Part shown: positions 34,921 to 45,953 of the stretch, piece after piece
Layout: every line of letters starts with the position of its first letter
Position numbering within the stretch: the first letter of the stretch is position 1
NCBI RefSeq assembly: GCF_014694385.1
Contig: NZ_JAAOCA010000007.1
Span: 1 to 64,000 of the forward strand
DNA: 64,000 nucleotides
Source of the DNA: Pseudomonas typographi
GTDB lineage: Bacteria; Pseudomonadota; Gammaproteobacteria; Pseudomonadales; Pseudomonadaceae
Reading direction: 5' to 3'
Translations under genes and position numbers: made by a program
The notes under the pieces: model-generated
The model's input: the letters and a program-made list of their open reading frames with translations, nothing else
Told to the model about the DNA's origin: nothing
Database searches by the model: none

Positions 34921-35667
34921 TCAGCGTGGGTCGGTGAGGTTGAAGTTGAACGGTGCCTTCAGTTTGACCGTACCGCCACTGAGTAACTCGGCGGGCGGCT
35001 TGGGCATGGGCGCCGCCTTGCGCACCTGCTTGACGGCCGCCTCATCGAGCAGGCTGCTGCCAGAGCTCATGGCCACCGCCACCTCCAGCAACTTGCCGTC
35101 GCTGTCGAGGGTGAACTCGAGCACCACCGTGCCTTCGTTGCGGCGCATACGTGCCATGCGCGGGTATTCCTTGTACTTGGCCAGGTGTTGCAGCAGGTCG
35201 CTCTGCCAGGTGCGCTTGGCTTCGCTGTTGGACGGCGGCGCGGCCGGTTGTTGCGGCGCGGGTTTGGGTGCGGCGGCTTTCTCCGATTCGGTCGGTTCGG
35301 TTTTAGCCGCCTGCTCGGGCACCTCTTTGGGCGGGTCCGGTTTTTTCTCCATGGGTTTGGGTTGCGGCTTGGCCTTCGGCTTCACCGGCTTGGGCACCGC
35401 GATCTTCGGTGTCGGGGCTTCGGCCAGCTTGGGCAGCGGCGGCTCTTCGACCGGGGCCGGCGGTTGCTGCTGCGCCACTTGTGGGGGCGGTGGCGGCGCT
35501 GGGGGTTCGGGCAACGGCGGCAGTTCCACGACCATTGCCGCCGGCGGCATTTCTATAGGCTTGGGCCCAGGCCAGTTCAACGCGATGATGATCACCGCCG
35601 CGTGAACCCCCAGCACCACGGCCAACCCGCCTGCATAGCGGTAAACCTGCTTGCCGGTTGGGTTCAT
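34921..35667 (-). CDS. tonB: TonB energy-transducing protein
   Basis: A 248-aa protein: one N-terminal helix (GLAVVLGVHAAVIIIAL), a proline-rich spacer (PPLPEPPAPPPPPQVAQ to about residue 150) and the C-terminal TonB fold (YPRMARMRRNEGTVVLEFTLDSDGKL). It carries proton-motive energy from ExbB-ExbD to outer-membrane receptors such as the Fox-type receptor in this window. It overlaps exbD by 4 bp. Confidence 0.95.
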   Translation of the reverse strand: MNPTGKQVYRYAGGLAVVLGVHAAVIIIALNWPGPKPIEMPPAAMVVELPPLPEPPAPPPPPQVAQQQPPAPVEEPPLPKLAEAPTPKIAVPKPVKPKAKPQPKPMEKKPDPPKEVPEQAAKTEPTESEKAAAPKPAPQQPAAPPSNSEAKRTWQSDLLQHLAKYKEYPRMARMRRNEGTVVLEFTLDSDGKLLEVAVAMSSGSSLLDEAAVKQVRKAAPMPKPPAELLSGGTVKLKAPFNFNLTDPR

Positions 35668-36092
35668 TTTTTGCCGACCGCCTCAAGGCCTACCAGGCCG
35701 ACCTTGAGGTAGCCGGCGGCGCGCAGCATGTTCATTACCTCCATCAGGTCGCCATAATCCACGCCTTTATCAGCCTGGAAGAAAATCGTGGTGTCCTTCT
35801 TGCCTTTGGTCTTGGTGTCGAGGAACTGGCCAAGCTGTTCCTTTTTAACCGCCTCGTCGCCCACGTATAGGCTTTTATCGGTTTTCACACTCAGGAACAC
35901 TGGTTTTTCCGGGCGCGCCACCGGTTTGGCGGTAGACGCCGGGAGGTCGACTTTGATGTCCACCGTGGCCAACGGTGCCGCCACCATGAAGATGATCAAC
36001 AGCACCAGCATCACGTCGATGAATGGCGTGACGTTGATTTCGTGGTTCTCTGCCAGCTCGTCGCCGGCACCCTCGTTAAGATGCAGGCCCAT
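35664..36092 (-). CDS. exbD: ExbD biopolymer transport protein
   Basis: A 142-aa protein with the ExbD/TolR pattern: ENHEINVTPFIDVMLVLLIIFMV, where the Asp in FIDVML is the proton-carrying residue, and a periplasmic domain. It works with ExbB and TonB. Spaced 3 nt from exbB and overlapping tonB. Confidence 0.95.
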   Translation of the reverse strand: MGLHLNEGAGDELAENHEINVTPFIDVMLVLLIIFMVAAPLATVDIKVDLPASTAKPVARPEKPVFLSVKTDKSLYVGDEAVKKEQLGQFLDTKTKGKKDTTIFFQADKGVDYGDLMEVMNMLRAAGYLKVGLVGLEAVGKK

Positions 36093-36095
36093 GGC

Positions 36096-37088
36096 TCAAC
36101 CCACCTTCACCATGTGCGGCTGGGCGTTACGCTCACCCGGCTGGTGGTCGAGATCTCGGCTGACCAGCAGCAGCACTTGGGCGCTGGCGTCGGAAACCAT
36201 GGCCTTGTAGCCGGTGATGGAGCGGGCGAAGACGTTGTAGATCACCACGGCCGGAATGGCTGCGACCAGGCCGATGGCGGTGGCCAGCAGGGCTTCGGCG
36301 ATACCGGGCGCAACCACGGCCAAGTTGGTGGTTTGTGTTTTGGCGATGCCGATGAAGCTATTCATGATGCCCCACACGGTACCGAACAGGCCTACGAATG
36401 GCGCGGTGGAACCAATGGTGGCCAATACGCCGGTGCCGGCGCTCATGCTGCGGCCACAGGCGGCGACCAACCGTTCCAGGCGAAAACTCACCCGTTCCTT
36501 GATGCCTTCTCGTTCACGGGCATTGGCCGACAGGTGCATTTCTTCCATGGCGTCGTGCACCAGCAGGTGCGCCAGCGTGCCTTGCTTGCTGGCCGTTTCG
36601 CTGGCGGCGTTGAGGTTGGTGGCCTTTTTCAGCAGGGCGATTTCGCGGCGCAGGCGGCGTTTGGCGCCCAGCAGCTCCAGCCCCTTGGCCACCCAGATCG
36701 TCCAGGTGATGATCGACGCCAGCGCCAGGCCGATCATCACCACTTTGACGACGATGTCCGCATTCTGGTACATGCCCCAGGGCGACAGGTCGTGGCCCAT
36801 GCCCAGCGTGGTATCTTCAGCCAGCGGCGGGACTTGGTTGCTCACCGCGCCATCGTCGGTTTCGCTACCTTCGGCCGCTTGCTCGCCCGCCGGCATCGCG
36901 GTTGCACCGGGCGCCGGGCTGCTGGCCGCTGGGGTACTGGCAGCGGGCGCCACGGCAGGTGGGTGGGTTTCGTCGGCAAAGGTAACGGGGGTGATGGCAA
37001 GGCCCAGCAGCAGCGCTGCGGTGGCCCCCCAGGCACGCAATTGGCCCGTAGGCTGATTGGGCGATGCAAAGGAGCGGAGGTTTGTCAT
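36096..37088 (-). CDS. exbB: ExbB proton-channel subunit, long Pseudomonas form
   Basis: A 330-aa protein. A signal-like N-terminus and a ~90-aa Ala/Pro-rich periplasmic extension ([22 protein letters not shown]) come before three membrane helices, with the conserved [23 protein letters not shown]. The long form is normal in P. putida. It is the first gene of exbB-exbD-tonB. Confidence 0.95.
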   Translation of the reverse strand: MTNLRSFASPNQPTGQLRAWGATAALLLGLAITPVTFADETHPPAVAPAASTPAASSPAPGATAMPAGEQAAEGSETDDGAVSNQVPPLAEDTTLGMGHDLSPWGMYQNADIVVKVVMIGLALASIITWTIWVAKGLELLGAKRRLRREIALLKKATNLNAASETASKQGTLAHLLVHDAMEEMHLSANAREREGIKERVSFRLERLVAACGRSMSAGTGVLATIGSTAPFVGLFGTVWGIMNSFIGIAKTQTTNLAVVAPGIAEALLATAIGLVAAIPAVVIYNVFARSITGYKAMVSDASAQVLLLVSRDLDHQPGERNAQPHMVKVG

Positions 37089-37266
37089 GCTGGCCGGACC
37101 CGATAGCGAAAAAATGAGGTGTGGCTGTCCTTGCGTGGCACAGTTGCCGGGACAAATGGGCGGGTATTATTGCAAGTAATTCTTGTTAACAGAAGTTGTT
37201 GCGAAGCTTTTTTTGTACCGTTGGGGCCTTTAACGGTATCGACAGGGCGCTGGGTATAAGGAGAAC
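37089..37266. promoter_or_regulatory. Divergent promoter region of exbB and the dehydrogenase gene
   Basis: This 178-bp region holds an AT-rich part at 37165-37190 with the dyad CAAG-TAATT-CTTG (37173-37185), about 85 bp before exbB. Iron control by Fur is expected for exbB, but the match to the Fur consensus is poor (8 of 19), so I do not call a Fur box. Confidence 0.35.
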
Positions 37267-38133
37267 GTGTTGGCCACAGCGATGCTGGTAGGGTGCGGCG
37301 ATGTCGGTGGGCGCTTGGCGGCGCTGCTGGTTTCGCAAGGTTGGGCCGTTCACGGCCTACGTAGGCAGGCGGCGCGCTTGCCCCCCGGGGTACACCCGGT
37401 CGGTGGCGACCTGGCCGAGCCCGGCTGCCCGCCAGCTTGGCCGGTGGGCGCGCTGGATTACCTGGTGTACTGCGTGGCCGCCGACCGCCATGACGAGGCG
37501 GGCTACCAAGCTGCCTACGTACAAGGCTTGCAGCATGTGCTGGCCTGGCTAGGGCTGCACAGCCAGCGCCCAAAACGTTTGCTGTTCGTTTCCAGCACCA
37601 GTGTGTATGGCCAGGCGGCGGGCGAGTGGGTGAACGAACAAGCCATCACGGCCCCGGCAGGCTTTGCCGGGCGGGTGATGTTGCAGGCCGAAGCGCTTGC
37701 TCACGCCAGCGGCCACCCTGCTACGCGGGTGCGCCTTGCAGGTATCTATGGCCCAGGGCGCGAACGATTGTTGCGGCAAGTGCGCGAGGGTTACCAAGTG
37801 GCCCTGGAACCTGCGCTGTATGCCAACCGCATTCACGCCGACGACGCAGCCGGGCTGTTGTGCCACCTGTTGTTGGCCGACCAGGCCGGCCATGGGCTGG
37901 CCCCGTGTTATCTCGGGGTCGATGATGCGCCGGCGGCCCTGGCCGAGGTTTTCGGCTGGTTGCGCCAGCGGCTGGGCGTCACTCACCTGCAGCCGGGGGC
38001 GTTCGTGCGGCGCACCGGCAGCAAGCGCTGCAGCAACGCCCTGGCCAGGGCCAGTGGCTGGCTGCCGCGTTACCCTAGCTACCGTGAAGGTTATGCCGCC
38101 CTGCTTGGCGAGGGTGGCGGCACACTACGCTAA
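37267..38133 (+). CDS. NAD(P)-dependent epimerase/dehydratase-like protein (YeeZ type)
   Basis: A 288-aa extended short-chain dehydrogenase-like protein: AMLVGCGDVGGRLAALLVSQG is the dinucleotide-binding start and LLFVSSTSVYGQ the SDR-type strand and active-site region. The start is GTG at 37267 or TTG at 37270; AAGGAG at 37258-37263 is 6 nt before the TTG, which is the better spacing. Substrate unknown. Its end overlaps the convergent lipoprotein gene by 4 bp. Confidence 0.78.
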   Translation: MLATAMLVGCGDVGGRLAALLVSQGWAVHGLRRQAARLPPGVHPVGGDLAEPGCPPAWPVGALDYLVYCVAADRHDEAGYQAAYVQGLQHVLAWLGLHSQRPKRLLFVSSTSVYGQAAGEWVNEQAITAPAGFAGRVMLQAEALAHASGHPATRVRLAGIYGPGRERLLRQVREGYQVALEPALYANRIHADDAAGLLCHLLLADQAGHGLAPCYLGVDDAPAALAEVFGWLRQRLGVTHLQPGAFVRRTGSKRCSNALARASGWLPRYPSYREGYAALLGEGGGTLR

Positions 38134-38867
38134 TGTTCGAGCAGCCAGCGCCGTGCCCCAGGTTGCAGGTTCGGCATTTCGTCGGCGCCAGCGCTGTTGA
38201 CGGCCTCGAGGATTTCCAAGCGCGCGCCATCGCGGCGGAAGATGTACGCATTGCCGAGTTTGTCCCGCTCTAGCCACAGGCTGTCGTTTTCGCCGCTCAT
38301 CGCAGCGCAGTCGCCCCCCAGGCACAGCGCATAGCGATCGAGCCCGGGCAGGCCCTCGACGCGGCCGTCGGGCTGGAACGTGACTGTCGTGCCGGTGCCC
38401 TGGCCGTCGACGATCTTCCAGGGGCCGCCCATGAAGGCGCTGTACAACTGGTACTCGAAGGCCGCGCCGGGTGGCGCATTGGCATCCGGTGGCGGGCTGG
38501 CCCGGCTGAAGGTTTGCTCGGGGCCGCCGTCGTTGGCGGCTTGGATCAGCTCCCCATCCTTGAGGGTGAGGGTTTCCTTGCCACTGCCATAGATATCCAC
38601 CTGCCATTGGCCGTTGCCAGCGCCCGGCGCGAGGGTACCCTCACCGAGCTCAAAGCCATTGCTGAAGGTGGCTTCGTTGGTTTTGCTGTCGATTTTCCAC
38701 TCAAGGTTGGGGCCGTCGGCCAGTAACGCCTTACGCAGGTTGCCGCTTTTAACGGCGTCATCGATGGCTTGCTGGTTGATCCAGGTGCCGCCAGGGTCGC
38801 GGCTGGCATGGCTGGCGCAACCGCTGAGCACGCTCAGCAGGGCGAGTGCGGGCAGCGAATAACGCAT
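38130..38867 (-). CDS. Hypothetical lipoprotein
   Basis: A 245-aa protein with a lipoprotein signal, MRYSLPALALLSVLSGC, so it is probably membrane-anchored in the periplasm. The rest is polar, with two similar beta-rich halves (NLEWKIDSKTNEATFSNGFELGEG and GQGTGTTVTFQPDGRVEG). I recognise no domain. The start at 38867 follows AAGGA. It lies between a dehydrogenase gene and ridA with no clear operon. Confidence 0.7.
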   Translation of the reverse strand: MRYSLPALALLSVLSGCASHASRDPGGTWINQQAIDDAVKSGNLRKALLADGPNLEWKIDSKTNEATFSNGFELGEGTLAPGAGNGQWQVDIYGSGKETLTLKDGELIQAANDGGPEQTFSRASPPPDANAPPGAAFEYQLYSAFMGGPWKIVDGQGTGTTVTFQPDGRVEGLPGLDRYALCLGGDCAAMSGENDSLWLERDKLGNAYIFRRDGARLEILEAVNSAGADEMPNLQPGARRWLLEH

Positions 38868-38927
38868 GGGAACGGTCCTTGCGCTTCTGAAGGTGAGCAC
38901 AGGGCGCCAAGGCGCCCTGCAGGTAAG

Positions 38928-39308
38928 TCAGTCGATGACCAGAATAGCGTCCATTTCGACTTGTGCGCCTTTTGGCAATGCGGCAACGCCAATCGCGGCG
39001 CGGGCGGGGTAGGGCTGTTCAAAGTAACGGCCCATGACTTCGTTCACGGTGGCGAAGTGGGAAAGGTCGGTGAGGAAGATATTCAGCTTGGCCACGTCGC
39101 CGAGCGAGCCGCCGGCGGCTTCGGCCACGGCCTTAAGGTTCTCGAACACCTGTACCGCCTGGGCTTCGAAGCCCTCCACCAACTCCATGGTGGCTGGGTC
39201 GAGCGGGATCTGCCCAGACATATACACGGTGTTGCCCGCCTTGATGGCCTGGGAGTAGGTGCCGATCGCGGCCGGAGCCTTGTCGCTTTGGATCACGGAC
39301 TTGGTCAT
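38928..39308 (-). CDS. ridA: RidA-family enamine/imine deaminase
   Basis: A 126-aa RidA/YjgF protein: [23 protein letters not shown] and the C-terminal [20 protein letters not shown], whose Arg holds the substrate carboxylate. It removes reactive 2-aminoacrylate made by PLP enzymes. It lies 33 nt after spoT on the same strand, the usual Pseudomonas order. Confidence 0.93.
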   Translation of the reverse strand: MTKSVIQSDKAPAAIGTYSQAIKAGNTVYMSGQIPLDPATMELVEGFEAQAVQVFENLKAVAEAAGGSLGDVAKLNIFLTDLSHFATVNEVMGRYFEQPYPARAAIGVAALPKGAQVEMDAILVID

Positions 39309-39341
39309 GTGGAACTCCTTGAAGGGAATCGGAAACGCGGG

Positions 39342-41450
39342 TCAGGCACGCATGCGAGTGATACGTACAACCCCCGTGAGCGCCCGCAGTTTCTTGATCA
39401 CACGGGCCAAGTGAATACGGTCATGAACACTGACTACCAGGTGGACGATGCTGATGCGCCCATCGCGCTCGTCCATGCTGATTTTCTCGATGTTGCCATC
39501 GGCTGCGTTTACGCTACTGGCCAGCAACGCGATCAAGCCGCGTTGATGCTCCAGCTCCACGCGCAACTCGACATTGAATTCGCCAGTCACGTCCTTGGCC
39601 CAGGATAATTGGATGCATTTTTCCGGGTTATGGCGGATTTCGCTGATGTTCTTGCAGCTTTCCAAGTGCACCACCATACCTTTGCCGGCCGAGAGGTGGC
39701 CGACAATGGGGTCGCCAGGAATCGGCGTGCAGCACTTGGCGTAGTTCAGCACCAAACCTTCGGTGCCGCGGATCGCCAGCGGCCCCTCGGGGCTAGGCAA
39801 TTGCTCGTTGTCGCTGGCCAACAGGCGCCGCGCTACCACATAGGCCATGCGGTTGCCCAGGCCGATGTCTTCGAGCAGGTCTTCGACCACTTCGACCTTG
39901 TACTCGCCCAGCACCGCCTGCACCTGCTCGGCCGAGATTCTTTCCAGCGAGCTGTCGAAACCGTTGAGTACCTTGTTGAGCAACCGCTCCCCCAAGCTGA
40001 TCGATTCGGACCGCCGTTGCAGTTTCAGGGCATGGCGAATATGGGTGCGGGCCTTGCCGGTGACCACGAAGTTCAACCAGGCCGGATTGGGCCTGGCCCC
40101 CGGCGCGCTGACGATTTCTACCGTAGAACCGCTTTGCAACGGTTCGGAAAGCGGTGCCAGGCGGCGGTTGATGCGGCAGGCGATGCAACTGTTGCCGACA
40201 TCGGTGTGCACCGCATAGGCGAAATCCACGGCGGTGGAGCCTTTGGGAAGCTCCATGATGCGGCCTTTGGGGGTAAACACGTAGACTTCATCGGGGAAAA
40301 GGTCAATTTTCACGCTTTCGATGAATTCCAGCGAGTTGCCGGCCCGCTGCTGCAGCTCCAGGATGCCCTTGACCCATTGCCGCGCTCGCGCATGGCTGCC
40401 CCGGGGCTTCTCGTTCTCCCCGGATTTGTACAGCCAATGGGCAGCGATGCCGTTGTTGGCCATTTCTTCCATTTCGCGGGTACGAATCTGAATTTCGATC
40501 GGCACCCCATGCATACCGAACAGCGTGGTATGCAGCGATTGGTAGCCGTTCGCCTTGGGGATGGCGATGTAGTCTTTGAAGCGCCCTGGCAGGGGCTTGT
40601 AAAGGTTATGCACAGCGCCGAGCACCCGGTAGCAGGTGTCGACTTTGTCGACAACGATGCGGAAGGCGTATACGTCCATGATCTCGTTGAACGCCCGGTG
40701 CTTGCCGCGCATTTTTTTATAGATGCCGTAAAGGTGTTTCTGCCGCCCGCTGACGTCACCCTCGATGCCATCGACCGCCAGGCAATGCTTGAGCGATTGC
40801 TCGATCTTGACGACGATTTCCTTGCGGTTGCCCCGGGCCCGCTTGACCGCTTGGAAGATGCGCTCCGAGCGCATCGGGTACATGGCCCTGAAGCCCAGGT
40901 CTTCGAACTCCACGCGCACGTTGTGCATGCCCAGCCGGTTGGCGATGGGGGCGTATATCTCCAGGGTTTCCTTGGCGATGCGCCGGCGTTTCTCGCTAGA
41001 CAGCACTTCCAGGGTGCGCATGTTGTGCAGGCGGTCGGCAAGCTTGACCAGGATCACGCGGATATCGCGGGCCATGGCCATGGCCATTTTCTGGAAGTTT
41101 TCCGCCTGGGCCTCGGCCTTGGTTTCGAAATTCATTTGGGTCAGTTTGCTGACCCCGTCGACCAGTTCGGCCACGGTTTCGCCAAACTGGGCGCTGAGTG
41201 CGTCCTTGGCGATACCGGTGTCTTCGATTACGTCGTGGAGCATGGCTGCCATCAGGCTTTGATGGTCCATGTGCATGTCGGCCAGAATATTGGCCACCGC
41301 CAGCGGGTGGGTGACGTACGGCTCGCCGCTGCGGCGGCGCTGCCCGTCGTGGGCTTGCTCGGCGTAATAGTAAGCCCGGCGGACCAGGTTGACCTGGTCC
41401 TTGCCAAGGTAGGTCGACAAACGATCGGCGAGCACGTCAATGCTGGGCAA
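39342..41450 (-). CDS. spoT: SpoT bifunctional (p)ppGpp synthetase/hydrolase
   Basis: A 702-aa Rel/Spo protein. The HD hydrolase domain has HPLAVANILADMH and MAAMLHDVIEDT. The synthetase region has YAFRIVVDKVDTCYRVLGAVH and GYQSLHTTLFG. TGS (DEVYVFTPKGRIMELPKGSTAVDFAY), a conserved CCTPIPGD zinc-finger-like part and a C-terminal ACT domain follow. The start is TTG at 41450, with AGGAG 8 nt upstream; the TTG at 41456 is too close to the RBS. It is 57 nt behind rpoZ. Confidence 0.95.
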   Translation of the reverse strand: MPSIDVLADRLSTYLGKDQVNLVRRAYYYAEQAHDGQRRRSGEPYVTHPLAVANILADMHMDHQSLMAAMLHDVIEDTGIAKDALSAQFGETVAELVDGVSKLTQMNFETKAEAQAENFQKMAMAMARDIRVILVKLADRLHNMRTLEVLSSEKRRRIAKETLEIYAPIANRLGMHNVRVEFEDLGFRAMYPMRSERIFQAVKRARGNRKEIVVKIEQSLKHCLAVDGIEGDVSGRQKHLYGIYKKMRGKHRAFNEIMDVYAFRIVVDKVDTCYRVLGAVHNLYKPLPGRFKDYIAIPKANGYQSLHTTLFGMHGVPIEIQIRTREMEEMANNGIAAHWLYKSGENEKPRGSHARARQWVKGILELQQRAGNSLEFIESVKIDLFPDEVYVFTPKGRIMELPKGSTAVDFAYAVHTDVGNSCIACRINRRLAPLSEPLQSGSTVEIVSAPGARPNPAWLNFVVTGKARTHIRHALKLQRRSESISLGERLLNKVLNGFDSSLERISAEQVQAVLGEYKVEVVEDLLEDIGLGNRMAYVVARRLLASDNEQLPSPEGPLAIRGTEGLVLNYAKCCTPIPGDPIVGHLSAGKGMVVHLESCKNISEIRHNPEKCIQLSWAKDVTGEFNVELRVELEHQRGLIALLASSVNAADGNIEKISMDERDGRISIVHLVVSVHDRIHLARVIKKLRALTGVVRITRMRA

Positions 41451-41507
41451 GATCAATGCTCCTGCACAGGCCGTGCCGCGGCCGGTTGCGGTCGACGGGG
41501 CATATGC

Positions 41508-41771
41508 TCAGAGAGCCTCGCTGGACTCATCCTCGAATGCGGTGAACAGGGGTTCTTCATCGACGATTTCCGCCTCGGCGATCACATCGTAATCCACCAG
41601 GCCAGCGGCGATTTCTCGCAGGGCGACAACCGTGGGCTTGTCGTTTTCCCAACCGACCTTGGGCTCTTTGCCGCCGGTAGCGAGTTGGCGAGAGCGCTTG
41701 GTCGCGAGCATGACCAGCTCGAAGCGGTTATCGACATGTTCCAGGCAGTCTTCAACGGTCACGCGGGCCAT
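41508..41771 (-). CDS. rpoZ: RNA polymerase omega subunit
   Basis: An 87-aa omega subunit: [20 protein letters not shown] and the MAR motif used in ppGpp site 1 are intact. It sits between gmk and spoT as in most gammaproteobacteria, which keeps a ppGpp target beside the ppGpp enzyme. Confidence 0.96.
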   Translation of the reverse strand: MARVTVEDCLEHVDNRFELVMLATKRSRQLATGGKEPKVGWENDKPTVVALREIAAGLVDYDVIAEAEIVDEEPLFTAFEDESSEAL

Positions 41772-41959
41772 GGTCTTCCTCGTTACAAATACGGTGGGCA
41801 GCGCCCAGGGCGGGCGAGCGGACTGTGTAGTTTAAGAAAACCGCAGCATTAAGGGAAGTGGCAGTGAGGTAAACAGCCTTTGGGGGCGGCCGATGGCGGG
41901 CCCGTGGTCACGCCATGGCGCGTCTTCGGGCCCGATGTAGCCTGCGATGTGCGCAGGGG

Positions 41960-43454
<1,495 letters not shown>

Positions 43455-43652
43455 AACGTGGGTCTCCCGGGGTGCGTGGGGCGCTTCGAATCGTTCGAAG
43501 CACCGTTCGAGGCGGTCAGTGTAGCGCAGGCAGCCAACCTGCCCAAACGCTGCTGCACCCGCTATCTCGCCAGCGGTGGGTAATTAGGCCGTGCCCGCTC
43601 GCCAAGGCGGCTCTATAATGTGGGCCAGTTTTCAGCCAGTACAGGTATCCCG

Positions 43653-44375
43653 ATGAAACGTCCCAGCGGCCGCGCCGCCGATCAACTCCGCCCGATTCGC
43701 ATCACCCGCCACTACACCAAGCACGCCGAAGGGTCCGTGCTGGTGGAGTTCGGCGACACCAAGGTGGTGTGCACCGTCAGCGTCGAGAACGGCGTGCCGC
43801 GCTTTCTCAAGGGCCAGGGCCAGGGCTGGTTAACCGCCGAATACGGCATGCTGCCACGCGCCACTGGCGAGCGCAGCCAGCGCGAGGCCAGCCGCGGCAA
43901 GCAGGGCGGCCGGACCTTGGAGATCCAGCGCCTGATCGGCCGCTCGCTGCGTGCCGCGCTGGATATGACCAAGCTTGGCGATATCACCCTCTATGTCGAC
44001 TGCGACGTGATCCAGGCCGACGGTGGCACCCGTACCGCGTCCATCACCGGTGCCATGGTGGCGCTCATCGATGCGCTCAAGGTGGTGAAGAAGCGCGGCG
44101 GCCTGAAGGCCGGCGACCCGCTCAAGCAGATGATCGCGGCGGTGTCCGTGGGCATCTACCAGGGCGAGCCAGTGCTGGACCTGGACTACCTCGAAGACTC
44201 CGCCGCCGAAACCGACCTGAATGTGGTGATGACCGGCACCGGTGGCTTCATCGAAGTTCAAGGCACCGCCGAAGGCGCGCCCTTCCAGCCGGTAGAGCTC
44301 AATGCCATGCTGGCCTTGGCGCAAAAAGGCATGCTCGAGCTGTTCGAATTGCAGAAGGCCGCGTTGGAGGAATAA
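43653..44375 (+). CDS. rph: Ribonuclease PH
   Basis: A 240-aa phosphorolytic exoribonuclease that trims tRNA 3' ends: [34 protein letters not shown], and [13 protein letters not shown] are all typical. The start at 43653 has AGGT about 7 nt upstream. It ends before a strong bidirectional terminator. Confidence 0.96.
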   Translation: MKRPSGRAADQLRPIRITRHYTKHAEGSVLVEFGDTKVVCTVSVENGVPRFLKGQGQGWLTAEYGMLPRATGERSQREASRGKQGGRTLEIQRLIGRSLRAALDMTKLGDITLYVDCDVIQADGGTRTASITGAMVALIDALKVVKKRGGLKAGDPLKQMIAAVSVGIYQGEPVLDLDYLEDSAAETDLNVVMTGTGGFIEVQGTAEGAPFQPVELNAMLALAQKGMLELFELQKAALEE

Positions 44376-44382
44376 GGGCAAG

Positions 44383-44421
44383 CCGAAAACCCCAAGCTGC
44401 AAAGTGGCTTGGGGTTTTCGG
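44383..44421. terminator. Bidirectional terminator between rph and crc
   Basis: A perfect 15-bp inverted repeat (44383-44397 CCGAAAACCCCAAGC with 44407-44421) around a 9-base loop. The A and T runs in the arms let it work on both strands, ending rph on plus and crc on minus. Confidence 0.88.
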
Positions 44422-44449
44422 TGTACGCCTGGCGGTCGGCCCTTGGGCG

Positions 44450-45229
44450 TTAGATCGTCAACGTCCAGTCGTAATCGACGATGAACGGCGCGTGCTGGCT
44501 GAAGCGCGGTTGCCGGGGCAACCGTGCGCTGCGCACGAAGCGGCGCAGCCCCGGGGTCAGCAACTGGTAATCGAAGCGCCAGCCAAGGTTGAGCATTTCG
44601 GCTTGCTCGCTGTCGGGCCACCAGCTGTACTGCTCGCCCTCGCGGCTTACTTCGCGCAGCGCATCCACATAGCCCATGTTGCCGACGATTTCGTCCATCC
44701 AGGCCCGTTCCGGAGCGAGGAAGCCGGGAGACTGCTGGCTGTCGCGCCAGTTCTTCACGTCGAGCTTCTGCTGCGCCACATACAGTGAACCGCAATAGAT
44801 ATATTCGCGCCGCTTGCGCCGCTGTTTATCGAGGTAGCGGGCGAAGTCATCCATCAACTTGAATTTCTGGTTGAGTTCTTCGTCGCCGCCGCGCCCGGAA
44901 GGGAACAGCAGGGTGGCAATACTGACTTTGTCGAAATCGGCTTGCAGGTAGCGCCCGAAACGGTCACAGGTTTCAAAACCCAGCCCGTTGATGATCGCCT
45001 TCGGCTGCAACCGTGAATAAAGCGCCACGCCGCCTTGGGCGGGCACTTCGGCGTCTGCGGCGTACAGGAAATAGCCGTCCAGCTGGTAGGCTGAATCGTC
45101 CAGTTCGAAGGCGGAGGCGCGGGTATCCTGCAGGCAGATGACGTCGGCATTCTGGGCTTGCAGCCAACTGAGCAGACCCCGCTCGACCGCCGCCTGAATC
45201 CCATTAACGTTCACACTGATGATCCGCAT
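44450..45229 (-). CDS. crc: Crc catabolite repression control protein
   Basis: A 259-aa protein of the exonuclease III fold, MRIISVNVNGIQAAVERGLL, with VICLQDTRASAFELDD. This is the Pseudomonas Crc, which with Hfq blocks translation of catabolic mRNAs at A-rich sites rather than acting as a nuclease. Its position between rph and pyrE is the conserved one. It could act on the mdc or aldehyde dehydrogenase mRNAs here, but I did not find a strong CA motif. Confidence 0.96.
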   Translation of the reverse strand: MRIISVNVNGIQAAVERGLLSWLQAQNADVICLQDTRASAFELDDSAYQLDGYFLYAADAEVPAQGGVALYSRLQPKAIINGLGFETCDRFGRYLQADFDKVSIATLLFPSGRGGDEELNQKFKLMDDFARYLDKQRRKRREYIYCGSLYVAQQKLDVKNWRDSQQSPGFLAPERAWMDEIVGNMGYVDALREVSREGEQYSWWPDSEQAEMLNLGWRFDYQLLTPGLRRFVRSARLPRQPRFSQHAPFIVDYDWTLTI

Positions 45230-45310
45230 AAATGGCCCCATAAATCTCGTGCGTGTATGATACCCGAGCTCAACTTAATTAGCTAAATCCGTGGTATCCG
45301 GGACTTTTAA

Positions 45311-45952
45311 ATGCACGCCTATCAGCGCGACTTCATTCGTTTTGCCATCGAGCGGGGCGTCCTGCGCTTCGGGGAGTTCACCCTGAAGTCTGGCCGGACC
45401 AGCCCCTACTTCTTCAATGCCGGCTTGTTCGATACGGGTACGGCGCTGGCGCAGTTGGGTAAATATTACGCCGCGGCGATCGTCGAAGGCGGCTTGGCCT
45501 TCGACGTGTTGTTCGGCCCGGCTTACAAAGGTATTCCATTGGCGTGCACGGCGGCCGTGGCGCTGGCCGAGCAGTACCAGCGCGACGTGCCTTGGTGCTT
45601 CAACCGCAAGGAGGCCAAGGATCACGGCGAAGGCGGTAGCCTGGTGGGTGCTGCGCTGGCAGGCGAGGTGCTGATCATCGACGATGTGATCACCGCGGGT
45701 ACCGCCATTCGTGAAGTGATGCAGATCATCGCCGCGCAAAACGCCCGGGCTGCCGGTGTGGTGATCGCGCTGAATCGCCAGGAGCGGGGCAAGGGCGAAC
45801 TGTCGGCCATCCAGGAAGTCGAGCGTGACTATGGCATCGGCGTGGTGAGCATCGTCTCGCTGGACCAGGTGCTTGAATACCTGGCTGGCGACGCGCAACT
45901 CAAGCAACACCTGCCGGCGGTCGAAGCGTATCGCGCGCAGTACGGTATCTAA
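45311..45952 (+). CDS. pyrE: Orotate phosphoribosyltransferase
   Basis: A 213-aa enzyme of pyrimidine synthesis: [21 protein letters not shown] and the PRPP-binding [16 protein letters not shown]. Divergent from crc. The next gene starts 1 nt after its stop. Confidence 0.97.
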   Translation: MHAYQRDFIRFAIERGVLRFGEFTLKSGRTSPYFFNAGLFDTGTALAQLGKYYAAAIVEGGLAFDVLFGPAYKGIPLACTAAVALAEQYQRDVPWCFNRKEAKDHGEGGSLVGAALAGEVLIIDDVITAGTAIREVMQIIAAQNARAAGVVIALNRQERGKGELSAIQEVERDYGIGVVSIVSLDQVLEYLAGDAQLKQHLPAVEAYRAQYGI

Positions 45953-45953
45953 C

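Noticed and set aside
37163-37190. A Fur box upstream of exbB
   Set aside because: The dyad CAAG-TAATT-CTTG matches the Fur consensus at only about 8 of 19 positions.
39609-41852. A 747-codon open frame on the plus strand opposite spoT and rpoZ
   Set aside because: Same reason: it mirrors conserved genes and codes for no recognisable protein.
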